A DNA stretch of 64,000 nt, taken from contig CM020618.1 of assembly GCA_009829735.1 (NCBI GenBank), forward strand, positions 22,181,346 to 22,245,345, given 5' to 3'. The notes below the pieces were generated by a model, which saw nothing but the letters and a program-made list of their open reading frames with translations, searched no databases and was not told the origin of the DNA. Below are positions 8,845 through 17,181 of the stretch, piece after piece. A program made the translations under genes and the position numbers. Position 1 is the first letter of the stretch; each line of letters begins with the position of its first letter. The DNA is from Pyropia yezoensis (Eukaryota > Rhodophyta > Bangiophyceae > Bangiales > Bangiaceae).

Positions 8845-11800
8845 CTAACGCACCCTCCACATGAGGTGCTCGGTGTCCTCATCCCAGCCGTGGTCGATGA
8901 ACTTATCGAGCACGTACTCCTGCGGACCCTGTTTGGCCGCAGGCAGCGAGGGGAGGCGCCACGCTTCCAACGCACGCGCCCAAGCTGGGTCGCCTGCAGG
9001 CGGTGGTACAACTTTCACCACGTCCTGTCCGTTCACTGTGCGGACCCCATCGTCACTTTCGATGGTGAAGCGCCGCCCGTCCGTACGAAGGACCTGGTAC
9101 GGCCCCTTCGTCTGGAAAACCAACTTACCCCCAGTTGGGGTGTGTGAGTGTACCAGCACCCAGTCACCCTGCTCGGGGACATGCTTCGCATTGCGCACCT
9201 TTTTGTCAAAGGTACGCTTGTAGCGCTTTTGTGCTTTGTCCATCTCAGCCCTGACTTTAGGGATGAGGTTTTCAAGCCTAGCAGCGAACTCCGCCTTACT
9301 CTCAGTAGGAGTAGGCGTACTGCCACCATCCTCCCTAGTTGGGAGCGGCCGCCGCACAGCAATAGACCGCACGCGACGGGGGGTCACAAAAGCGAGGGGC
9401 ACTTCCCCGGTAGATGAGTGAACCTGCGAATTGTAGGCAGTGGTAAGAATGGAAATGTATTGGTCCCACGTCTTCACGTGCTCACTCACATAGTGGCGCA
9501 GCTGCCTAACAATAGTTTTGTTGAAGCGCTCCACCTGCCCATTAGTTTGTGGGTGGTAGGGGGTGGCATAGTTTGCCTTAACCCCCAACATATCCAGCAC
9601 TCCCTGAAACAGTACAGACACAAATTGCGGTCCATTGTCCGATAGTGTACTATCCGGAATGCCATACGCGGCAACCCAGTGATCTAGGAAGGCTGACACG
9701 ACCGACATGGCCGTGATCTCTGCCAGTGGGATCGCTCGCGTAAGTTTCGTGAAGCGGTCACAGATGACCAGGAGGTACTGGTTGCCCTCCTCGGTCACTG
9801 GCAGTGGCCCAAGGATGTCCATCGCCAACGCGGCGAAGGGCTCCTTGGCCGGGAACAATAGCATAGCCGTAGTAGGCCGCCGTTCCATCAGACGGTTCTG
9901 TGCACAACTTTTGCAGGCAGCCACCCAACTGTAGATGTCCACCACCATGGACGGCCAGTAGTACCTGGTCCTCAGGGTCTGGTACAGTTTACTAGACCCC
10001 AGGTGTCCACCCGTGGGAGCGTTGTGCTCCCTCTCAAGGATACTGTCCTTGAGGGATGCGGGGACGACAAGTTGTTCGGTCCCCTGGAATACCCCCCTCC
10101 TCATGAGGAGGCCATCATCTCCCAGAAAGAATCGCGTCTCCGCCACTGTATCCAGTGTATCCCTCTGCGACTTGCAGAAGAGATCCTCGGCCTGGGCCTT
10201 CACCACCTCGTCCAGGGACAAGGGCAAGTACTTCTTGTTCCCTGGCGCCTCGGGGTTCAACGCCTGACCCGAGCGCGTGACTACCCCCACGATGGGGATG
10301 TCCTCATCGACTGGGGTGGTGTCCAGTCCCTCGGTAGGTACCCGAGAGAGGCCGTCGGCAAGGGCATGTTGCCTGCCAGGTCGGTACTCAATATCAATGT
10401 TGAAGGGTGCCAGTCGCACCCTCCACCGGTTGAGACGAGTGTTCGTACAGTCCGTCTTGAAGATGAACTGCAACGCGCGGTGGTCACAGCGGATGAGGAA
10501 CTTCTCACCCTCTAGGTAGTGACGAAGTAACGTCACCGCCCACACCACTGCGAGTCCTTCCAACTCGGTGACTCCGTAGTTCTTCTCGGCCGAGTTTAGC
10601 CCTTTGCTGAAGTATCCCACCGGCAAGTACTCCTTGTCCGGCTGCTGCTGAAGCAACACACAACCAAGTTGGTCGTAGCTTGCGTCCACATCCAGGATGT
10701 AGTGGCCTCCCAACCTGGGAATAGCCAGGATAGGGGGCTTCAGCAGAAGGTCCCGAAGAGTCTCAAAGGATTCCTGCTCCACCCGACTTGGGGGAGGCAG
10801 GTTCTTCGGTAGCGTTGAGCTCACAAACTCATTCAACGGTTTCGCCACCTTGGCGAAGCCCTTGGTAAAACGTCGGTACACGTTACACATCCCGAGGAAG
10901 CTCCTCATCTGGGTCTGGGTCCGGGGGTACTGAGCCTTACGGATGGCCCTCAAGTTTTTCTCGTTGACACTGAGACGCCCCGGACGGACAACATGTCCCA
11001 AGTATTCCACCTCTTGAGTGAAGAGGTGGCACTTACTCGCCTTCAGTGACACACCGGCGTCAGCAAGTAGCTTGAACACCTGGCCAAGATGGCCAATGTG
11101 TTCCTCCGGACTTCGGGAGAACACAATGATATCGTCTAGGTACACGAGACAGATCTGCCACCGTACTCCGGCCAGAATCATGTCCATAGCGCGCTGGAAA
11201 GTTGCCGGCGCGTTACACAGGCCAAACGGTAGACGCTTGCACTGGTAGGTACCACAGTGACAGGCAAAGGTAGTTTTATGCCTGTCCTCCGGGGCAATGG
11301 GAATTTGCCAGTACCCCGCGTTACAGTCCAGGGTAGAGAACACGTTTGCCTCCCCCAGAGAGTCCAGACAGTCGTCCATCCTAGGTAGGGGATAACTGTC
11401 CTTCACCGTGCTCTCGTTGAGCTTACGGTAGTCGATACAAAACCGGGGGGTCCCATCAACTTTGGGGACGATAACCACCGGACTCGCCCACTCGGCGTTG
11501 CTGGCCTCGATCACATCGAGGGCCTCCATGCGAGCAACTTGCTCCTTAACGAGGGCCCTTGAACGGGGTCCTCCCCTATACGGTTGTTGGCGTATAGGGG
11601 GTGCACCGGGCTTCAACTCGATCCGGTGTTGGGTAGCTCTCATGAGTCCCAATTGACCATCCCACAACTTGTGATATTGGTCCAAGAGCCGTTCAACTTG
11701 AACCCTCAACCTGGGTGGGACACCCTCCATGTTCACATGGGGCCGAGGAGAGGCGGCCGACTTGGCTTGATGCTTCTCCTTTCCGGACTTTGGGTCGCTA

Positions 11801-12711
11801 CTTGCGCCCGCGTCGAGGGTGACCGCTACTACCGGTCCCTCGTGTTGGTCGATATAGCCGAACTTGGCTCTCGACTTGAAGTACTTGGGCGACGAGCTCA
11901 GGTTCATCACCTGGATCCTCCACGGGACTCCGGCTTTGGAGTCCATCGTGCCAAGGGCAACATGCACTTGGTGCTTGCGAGCAAGACGGGGGTTAGGGTG
12001 CACCAACCCGTTCCCCGTATAATCAGTTACAACATCAACGTGCGCCACCGAGTTGGGGGGCAACGTGACTTTACGGGCTAAACGCAGAGTAGCAGTAAAC
12101 CCTTCCCTCACCGAACAAACAGGCTTCGACTGTGAGACTGTCACAGGAGCCACAGACTTTCCCTTATCAAGGATGGGGATAGTCTCCCCATTCATCAACT
12201 TGACCGAGTACTCAGGGCCACAAATCAAAGGCACTTGTGCCACGACATAAGGGGTACCCAGAAGCAGGGGTACAGATATATTCTCAACTACACCATAGGT
12301 CACGTCGACCTCATGGGTCCCCAACCTAGTTGGTAGGGTCACGGCACCAACGATGGGAAGTACCCCGCCATTGATATCGATCAGATGGTCAGCTTTAGAC
12401 TTCCAGCGTTGGAGCTTCATCTCCTTTGGTAATAGCGACTTGCGTATCAAGGAAGCTCCTGACCCGGTATCAAGTACGATACGGGCACAACAGGCGCGGC
12501 CGGGGGCAAGTTGCACCCGTCCAGCCACCTGGAAGTTCTCACCCGTCAGCACCGCGATGACCCGACGTGGGTTTACGTTCTTGGGGAGTCCTACCCGAGG
12601 TGGGCGGACTCCCTTAGGTCGCCGCAGTATCCGGCACGGTTGGTTCGTCCTCTTGGCCCACTTGGCCGAGGCGACCGTTGTGAGCTTCGGACGACCAGCT
12701 CCAACGGTCAT
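8845..12711 (-). CDS. pol: Pol polyprotein of family-A Ty3/gypsy element (chromodomain truncated)
   Basis: The 1288-residue open frame encodes the enzymes that copy and integrate the element. Order: aspartic protease (VLDTGSGASL, about residues 78-87), reverse transcriptase ([20 protein letters not shown] and the catalytic YLDD near residue 522), RNase H (LDVDASYDQLG), integrase with an HHCC finger (HNAPTGGHLG to CKSC) and a DDE core (MDILGPLP, DNGPQF, NGQVERFN). A GPY/F-like segment and the start of a chromodomain follow. Protease-RT-RNase H-integrase order places it in Ty3/gypsy, and the chromodomain makes it a chromovirus. The ATG overlaps the gag stop as ATGA (12708-12711), which suggests stop-restart translation. 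The TAG at 8845 cuts the chromodomain; otherwise the frame is intact. Confidence 0.95.
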   Translation of the reverse strand: MTVGAGRPKLTTVASAKWAKRTNQPCRILRRPKGVRPPRVGLPKNVNPRRVIAVLTGENFQVAGRVQLAPGRACCARIVLDTGSGASLIRKSLLPKEMKLQRWKSKADHLIDINGGVLPIVGAVTLPTRLGTHEVDVTYGVVENISVPLLLGTPYVVAQVPLICGPEYSVKLMNGETIPILDKGKSVAPVTVSQSKPVCSVREGFTATLRLARKVTLPPNSVAHVDVVTDYTGNGLVHPNPRLARKHQVHVALGTMDSKAGVPWRIQVMNLSSSPKYFKSRAKFGYIDQHEGPVVAVTLDAGASSDPKSGKEKHQAKSAASPRPHVNMEGVPPRLRVQVERLLDQYHKLWDGQLGLMRATQHRIELKPGAPPIRQQPYRGGPRSRALVKEQVARMEALDVIEASNAEWASPVVIVPKVDGTPRFCIDYRKLNESTVKDSYPLPRMDDCLDSLGEANVFSTLDCNAGYWQIPIAPEDRHKTTFACHCGTYQCKRLPFGLCNAPATFQRAMDMILAGVRWQICLVYLDDIIVFSRSPEEHIGHLGQVFKLLADAGVSLKASKCHLFTQEVEYLGHVVRPGRLSVNEKNLRAIRKAQYPRTQTQMRSFLGMCNVYRRFTKGFAKVAKPLNEFVSSTLPKNLPPPSRVEQESFETLRDLLLKPPILAIPRLGGHYILDVDASYDQLGCVLLQQQPDKEYLPVGYFSKGLNSAEKNYGVTELEGLAVVWAVTLLRHYLEGEKFLIRCDHRALQFIFKTDCTNTRLNRWRVRLAPFNIDIEYRPGRQHALADGLSRVPTEGLDTTPVDEDIPIVGVVTRSGQALNPEAPGNKKYLPLSLDEVVKAQAEDLFCKSQRDTLDTVAETRFFLGDDGLLMRRGVFQGTEQLVVPASLKDSILEREHNAPTGGHLGSSKLYQTLRTRYYWPSMVVDIYSWVAACKSCAQNRLMERRPTTAMLLFPAKEPFAALAMDILGPLPVTEEGNQYLLVICDRFTKLTRAIPLAEITAMSVVSAFLDHWVAAYGIPDSTLSDNGPQFVSVLFQGVLDMLGVKANYATPYHPQTNGQVERFNKTIVRQLRHYVSEHVKTWDQYISILTTAYNSQVHSSTGEVPLAFVTPRRVRSIAVRRPLPTREDGGSTPTPTESKAEFAARLENLIPKVRAEMDKAQKRYKRTFDKKVRNAKHVPEQGDWVLVHSHTPTGGKLVFQTKGPYQVLRTDGRRFTIESDDGVRTVNGQDVVKVVPPPAGDPAWARALEAWRLPSLPAAKQGPQEYVLDKFIDHGWDEDTEHLMWRVR

Positions 12712-13282
12712 TCGTTTCCCGCCGACTTGGCGTCCGAATCTGAGGGCGAAGGGGAAGACGACGAGTCCGAGGACGACGTGTCCGCCCCCTCCGCCGAGGG
12801 TGTGGCGACCGCCACCACTGGTCGAGACCCACCCTCGCGGCGTAAACGTACTTCGTTCGTAGCCGACTTCTTACTCGCATTCCTAACAAGTTGTTGGATG
12901 CGTTTACTCAACCTGGGGCAATCATATGCCCAGTGTCCATCGGAGTTGCAGTTCCAACACCGATGGTCAGTTCCCGGAGGGGTCTTCCCAACTGGGGAAG
13001 ACGAAGGGATACCCTGGGCAGTTCCCACGGCAGCTACCACCCTCTCCTTGCGGATTCGGCGTGCCTCTCTCAACTCTCTGGCCTGGCGCGCCTCCTCCCG
13101 TTCCTTGGCCAACTCGGCTTGACGCTCCTGGCGTTGTTCCTCCCGCAACTTGCGGTAGGCCTCGCCTCTGCGGTAGGCGAACCTAGCCAACTCGGCCAGG
13201 GTCGCCCGGGCAGTGTTATGCTCCCGGGTCTCCATCCGGACTGACCAATGGAGTCCCTCCACAAACCGACTCTTCACCACAG
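12708..13282 (-). CDS. gag: Gag of family-A copy A2, 3' portion (split by nested element B)
   Basis: The nucleocapsid half of Gag starts at VKSRFVEGL next to the nested LTR. It carries a long Arg/Glu/Gln-rich helix (YRRGEAYRKLREEQRQER), a CCHC zinc knuckle (CX2CX4HX4C, CWNCNSDGHWAYDC, at about 12960-12919) and a Ser/Asp-rich C-terminus ending AGNE. The knuckle binds element RNA. The stop overlaps the pol start as ATGA. Its 5' half continues at 24129-25505, where the reading frame resumes after B and the CACAG duplication are removed, so this gag was whole before B arrived. Confidence 0.93.
13278..13282. repeat. Target-site duplication of nested element B, left
   Basis: CACAG precedes the left LTR of B and is repeated at 24129-24133 after its right LTR. 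The uninterrupted site CCACAGCTTGTGG is visible in copy A1 at about 507-519, which confirms the insertion point. Confidence 0.95.
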
Positions 13283-13645
13283 TGTAGCACAATAGGAATC
13301 CGTCGCACGTCCACTCTCAGGGAACACTCACCAAGGGGGATCGGCACCAACGTCACCGGGAGGCCAAGGTTGCTGTCCTTGGAGCGCAAGCCACGGGACC
13401 AAGATGGGAGCCCAAATGGGAGGGGTTTGTTGTTCTGCCTTGGCTGGCGGTGGATTCGCCGCCGGCCCCCTCGTTATAAACCCTCGGAGACACTACTAAC
13501 TACCCTCCACCCCAAGATGCAAGTCCCTCTGGTCATACGTAACTTATAGATACTGGGACCAGTACGAACTATCAAATTGAAAGTTAAGGGTTAGAAGTAG
13601 CCCCCCTAATATTAGGGTCACAATACGGACAACCATATTGCTACA
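13283..13645 (-). repeat. 3' LTR of family-B element
   Basis: 363 bp with TGTAGCAC...TTGCTACA ends. It is identical to 23766-24128 except for one base (ATACTGGG against ATACCGGG near 13553). It contains a TATAAA at about 13476, usable as a TATA box on one strand, and an AT-rich segment near its right end. Confidence 0.96.
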
Positions 13646-13659
13646 TATCCCCCCCTTAG
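13646..13659 (-). other. Polypurine tract of family-B element
   Basis: The minus strand reads CTAAGGGGGGGATA up to the 3' LTR start: a purine run of seven G in the position expected for the plus-strand primer. Confidence 0.8.
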
Positions 13660-14249
13660 ATTCGACCCGTCCTCGTGTCGAGTTGCATTCGGGTAACCGA
13701 ATGTAAGTGGGTCGCGTGACCGTTTACCAGTCGGGTGGGGCTTTGCGCCCCGTCGCGACAGACACCCCTTTTCGAGGTTGTCTGAGGGGGGTGCCCCCCT
13801 TTGTGTGGTACACACACTTGATCCGTTTTCCGGACCGTTAAATTCCCGATGCGGGTTTCTGCTCACGACCCCCCTTTCCGAGGGGTGGTGCAAGCGGATC
13901 CGCCACCAGGTGCCTGGTGGTAGGGAGGCCCCACTCGAGTGGACGATTGAGTGGGGGGCGGGGGCTGCCCGCGTTGAGTGGGGGCGGTTGGGGGTGACCC
14001 CCCCTTGCTTACCCCGTGTGTGGGTGTGGCCCCGTCCCGCCCAGGTGCCTGGGTGGAGCGCGTTCGTAGCCCCGTGGGGCGCGGGTCGACCCGCGTGCCT
14101 GCGGCGCTTCTCGTGGCCGTTTGTGGTCATAAGCGCGGGTGCCCGCGCTTCCCTGGCTCGTCCCGGTTGTCCCACCGTACCGGGTCGTAGCCGTCGACGG
14201 CTTGTGGGCGCGGGGGACGATGCCACCCGTTATCATGTCCTAGCCCCAG
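13660..14249. other. Leader between the 3' LTR and the antisense gene of B
   Basis: No supported gene. It is dense in perfect palindromes: 13903-13920 (CCACCAGG-TG-CCTGGTGG), 14040-14053 (CCCAGG-TG-CCTGGG) and the 16-bp palindrome at 14080-14095. It would be the 5' leader or promoter region for the antisense gene. Confidence 0.55.
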
Positions 14250-16681
14250 GTGCTTGGGGAGGAGGAGGACCTCCTGATCGGGGAAGAGATGGAGGACGAC
14301 GCGCCTGTCGGTCCCGACGCCGCGCGTTACGGGGTGAGCTCGTCTGACGACGACGCGCCTGCTGTGTCCGTCCGTCTGTCGGCCGGAGGACTGTCGTCCG
14401 TGTGCCGCGGCACGACGGTGCCGTCGGCCGGAGGTCAACCCGGCGGTCAACCGCGCGTGGCGGCTTCTACCCCCCCTCTGCCGGCTGCCCGGATGGAGCC
14501 TCGTGCCGGTGCCGGTTCACCGCAGCTACCCCAAGATGGTCGGCCCTGCGGAGGAGGTGGCGACCCGCAGCCGACTCCGGCTGGTCAAGGTGGTCCGGGT
14601 GTCCGGGCGGTGACTCCTCGAGGCGGCCCCGACATTGACGCGGGTGGTGGTGGCGGTGCGACACCCGGTGCGGCGAGTCAAGACGGTGCGGGTGTCCGCA
14701 CGGCCGGTGCTCCGGCTCCGGAGGCTGTCCAAGTGCCTTCCCCTTCCGAGGCGGGGGCTACGTCGACGGGTGGTGCCGGCGCCGGTACCCTACCCGCGGT
14801 GCCGCGGGCGTCGAGCGGTCAAGACGCTCCTTCCCCCATGGCCGTTGACACCGGGAGCTACTCCGGGCGGGCGCCCGCCCTTCTTCTTCCTCCTCGGCCG
14901 CGCGTGCCTCCGGCGCCGGCCCCTCTGCCGGTGGTGCGTCCCCCGGCACCCCCGATTCTTCCTGGTCCTGCCCGGGTTGCCCCGTTGGGTGGCGGCGTCG
15001 CCGTGGCAGCGGGTCAACCCGCCATGTCGATGTCCGACTTGGTGGCTCGGGTTCGAGGCCTGTCTGTGCAAGAGGCAATGGAATCCGATGGGCGGATGCG
15101 GGTGGACTTCCACCTGCCCCATCCCCGTGGAGAGTCCTCCCGGCGTGTCAAGGTGGACCCGAGTTGGGAGCGGGAGTTGATGCGGCTGGTCAACCAGCCG
15201 AATGCGGTGCGGGTGGAACACCATTGGATCCTGAGTCAGCCGGACGACCGGCATGCGCAGCTCTGGCGCACCCGGGTGGGACGGGGTGAGGTCTACCTCG
15301 ACCCCAACTTCGGGGTATGCGACCTGATTGCCCCCGCGTTGCCGCGGGAGATTGTCTACCCGGCTAGTGCTCGGGGGATTGCGTCGGCAGCGGAGCCGGT
15401 TGCGTTTGGGGAGACGGTGGGCAGTACCGGTCGGTATCCCGACTTTGACTACTACCCGGGGGTACCCCCGTATCTGTCGTTGACGGCTCCCTACCCGCCT
15501 ATGGCGGGGTTGAAGTCGGCGTCGAGCTGGCGACGTAACCATGGTGTCATGGCGGATGCGTTCCGCACCGATATAACGTGTGCGTTGCAGACCGGCAACG
15601 GTCGTGCGCCGGTATACACTCCCGTGCGCCCGCCTCTGTGGCAGGAGGGGTGGGAACCCGCCCCTGCTTTCCGGTTTGACACCGGCTCCTGTCTCCGATA
15701 CTTCGGGAGTGTGTTGGCCTCCCGGCTGGTCCACCCGTTGCAGGGTACCTTCACCCTTGAGGTTACCCTCGGGCAGGCTTTCTCCTTCTTGCTGTCCGTC
15801 CGCCGGCAGGGGCGCCTGTTTCATCTTCCGACGGGTGTCCGTCGGCACATCGCGCAGTTGGGCGTGGACCTGATAGCTGCCAAGACCGGGTTGGCCCGGG
15901 AGTTTGAGTCCCTGCTGGCTGTTCACGATGCCGTGAACTGGGCTGGGGTGTTGGCCCTTCCCCCGTACCGGGACCCGCAGGCTGGGGCTACCCCCTTGCC
16001 TCGTCACTCGTTCGTATCCGGCGTACTCAGCCGGGTGAGCCCTGTTGCCATGGGTGGGCGTCCACCGAGGCTGTTGCTGACCTGGGTATTCCCATGGTTA
16101 TCCATGACCCTCTTCAGGTCCTTGCCCCGTGGTTCGGTAACCCGATACCGGCGGCGGTTGGCCGTCGTCCCCGAGAGTGGGGCTCTGCGGGTGGGGAGCG
16201 TGATGTGTCCCGTCGTCGGGCGGAGCCCCGCCGGGTCTACGGTGGAGCCCCTTCGGTAGGGTCCTACCGGGCCTCGTATCATGTGCCACCGGCTCCGGTG
16301 GTAGCCGTGTCGGCTCCTGTGGCTCCTCTGGCTGCGCCAGTGTCACCTCCCGTCCCTGTCATGCCTGACGGGGGGCCCCGTCTCTGGTATGAGGGCGTTG
16401 ACGCCCTTGTTACCCGCGCAATGCGGGGGGGTCTCTCTGTTAGCTGGGGGGATATCCCCCCAGGTGCTGCGCTGGTTGGGTCAGCGCGTTGCTTCGGTGG
16501 CATGCTTGACCGCCTCCAGAAAGCTCTGGAGGACGTGGAGGCTGGCCGCAGCACCCTCGTCCAGCTATGCACCGAGGTAACTCGGGTGATTGACCGTCGT
16601 GAGATTGCCGACCGGTGGAGCACGGAGGTATACGCGCTTACGCGTGAGTGGCCTCCCTCGGGCAGTGGGTCTACCCACTGA
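14250..16681 (+). pseudogene. Antisense accessory gene of the family-B retrotransposon, probably frameshifted
   Basis: The plus-strand frame runs open from ATG 14250 to 16259 (669 residues), opposite to gag-pol and placed as in family A. It has an acidic N-terminus (EEEDLLIGEEMEDD) and a Gly/Pro/Ala-rich linker to about 15000. A globular region follows with CLRYFGSVL, RRQGRLFHLP and FESLLAVHDAVNW, matching the family-A protein in motif and spacing. From about 16040-16090 the better-looking protein switches to another frame (ADLGIPMVIHDPLQVLAPWF) and continues to 16681. An indel therefore probably splits the gene; a natural frameshift or an intron is less likely. No RS-rich tail like that of family A was seen. 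No known domain; function unknown. Confidence 0.65.
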
Positions 16682-16990
16682 GAAGTGCTATTGTTTGTAC
16701 GGGAGAGGGACCCGGTGGCCCTTATGGTGGCCGGGTAGTAGTGAGTATAAACTCATCCCCCGCTGGGGGCATTGCTTGGCTCTGTGTTGCCCTGGGGAGT
16801 ACCCCTTCCGGCTCAGTGGTGCCTTGCCTCCCGTCCAACTTCTTCCGGTTGGTTCATGCTTGGGGAGGTCATCCTCCCTCACTTGGTGTCTTGGCTTGGG
16901 GAGGTCCTCCTCCCGTGTAGGCCCCCTAGTTACTTCGATAATATTGGAGTTAGCCATTACCTTTAAGTCAACTTATTAAGGTTCTGGTTT
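16682..16990. other. Spacer between convergent genes of element B
   Basis: No gene supported. It contains short inverted repeats such as GGGAGG-TCAT-CCTCCC near 16864 and becomes AT-rich from about 16920, just before the hairpin array. Confidence 0.5.
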
Positions 16991-17107
16991 ACTTAGTTAC
17001 CTAAGCTTGACTCTACTTAGTTACCTAAGCTTGGTTCGACTTAGAAACCTAAGTCTGACTTGACTTAGAAACCTAAGTCTGACTTGACTTAGAAACCTAA
17101 GTCTGCC
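16991..17107. repeat. Tandem hairpin array (five units of 24 bp) at the convergence point of element B
   Basis: Units start at 16991, 17015, 17039, 17063 and 17087. The first two have the core CTTAG-TTAC-CTAAG. The last three have GACTTAG-AAAC-CTAAGTC, 7-bp arms around a 4-base loop. Each unit is self-complementary, so both the gag-pol transcript and the antisense transcript would fold here. The array lies between the pol stop (17182) and the end of the antisense gene. A 3'-end or insulation role is inference. Confidence 0.85.
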
Positions 17108-17181
17108 GTAACCATGTGACACCCTACTTAGTAGGTGTAAGCCTCACCCCCCAACAGCCGAAGTCGGTGTCGGTTGGGTTG

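Noticed and set aside
16991..17107. CRISPR-like array
   Set aside because: Units are 24 bp with no unique spacers; it is a tandem hairpin repeat inside a eukaryotic retrotransposon.
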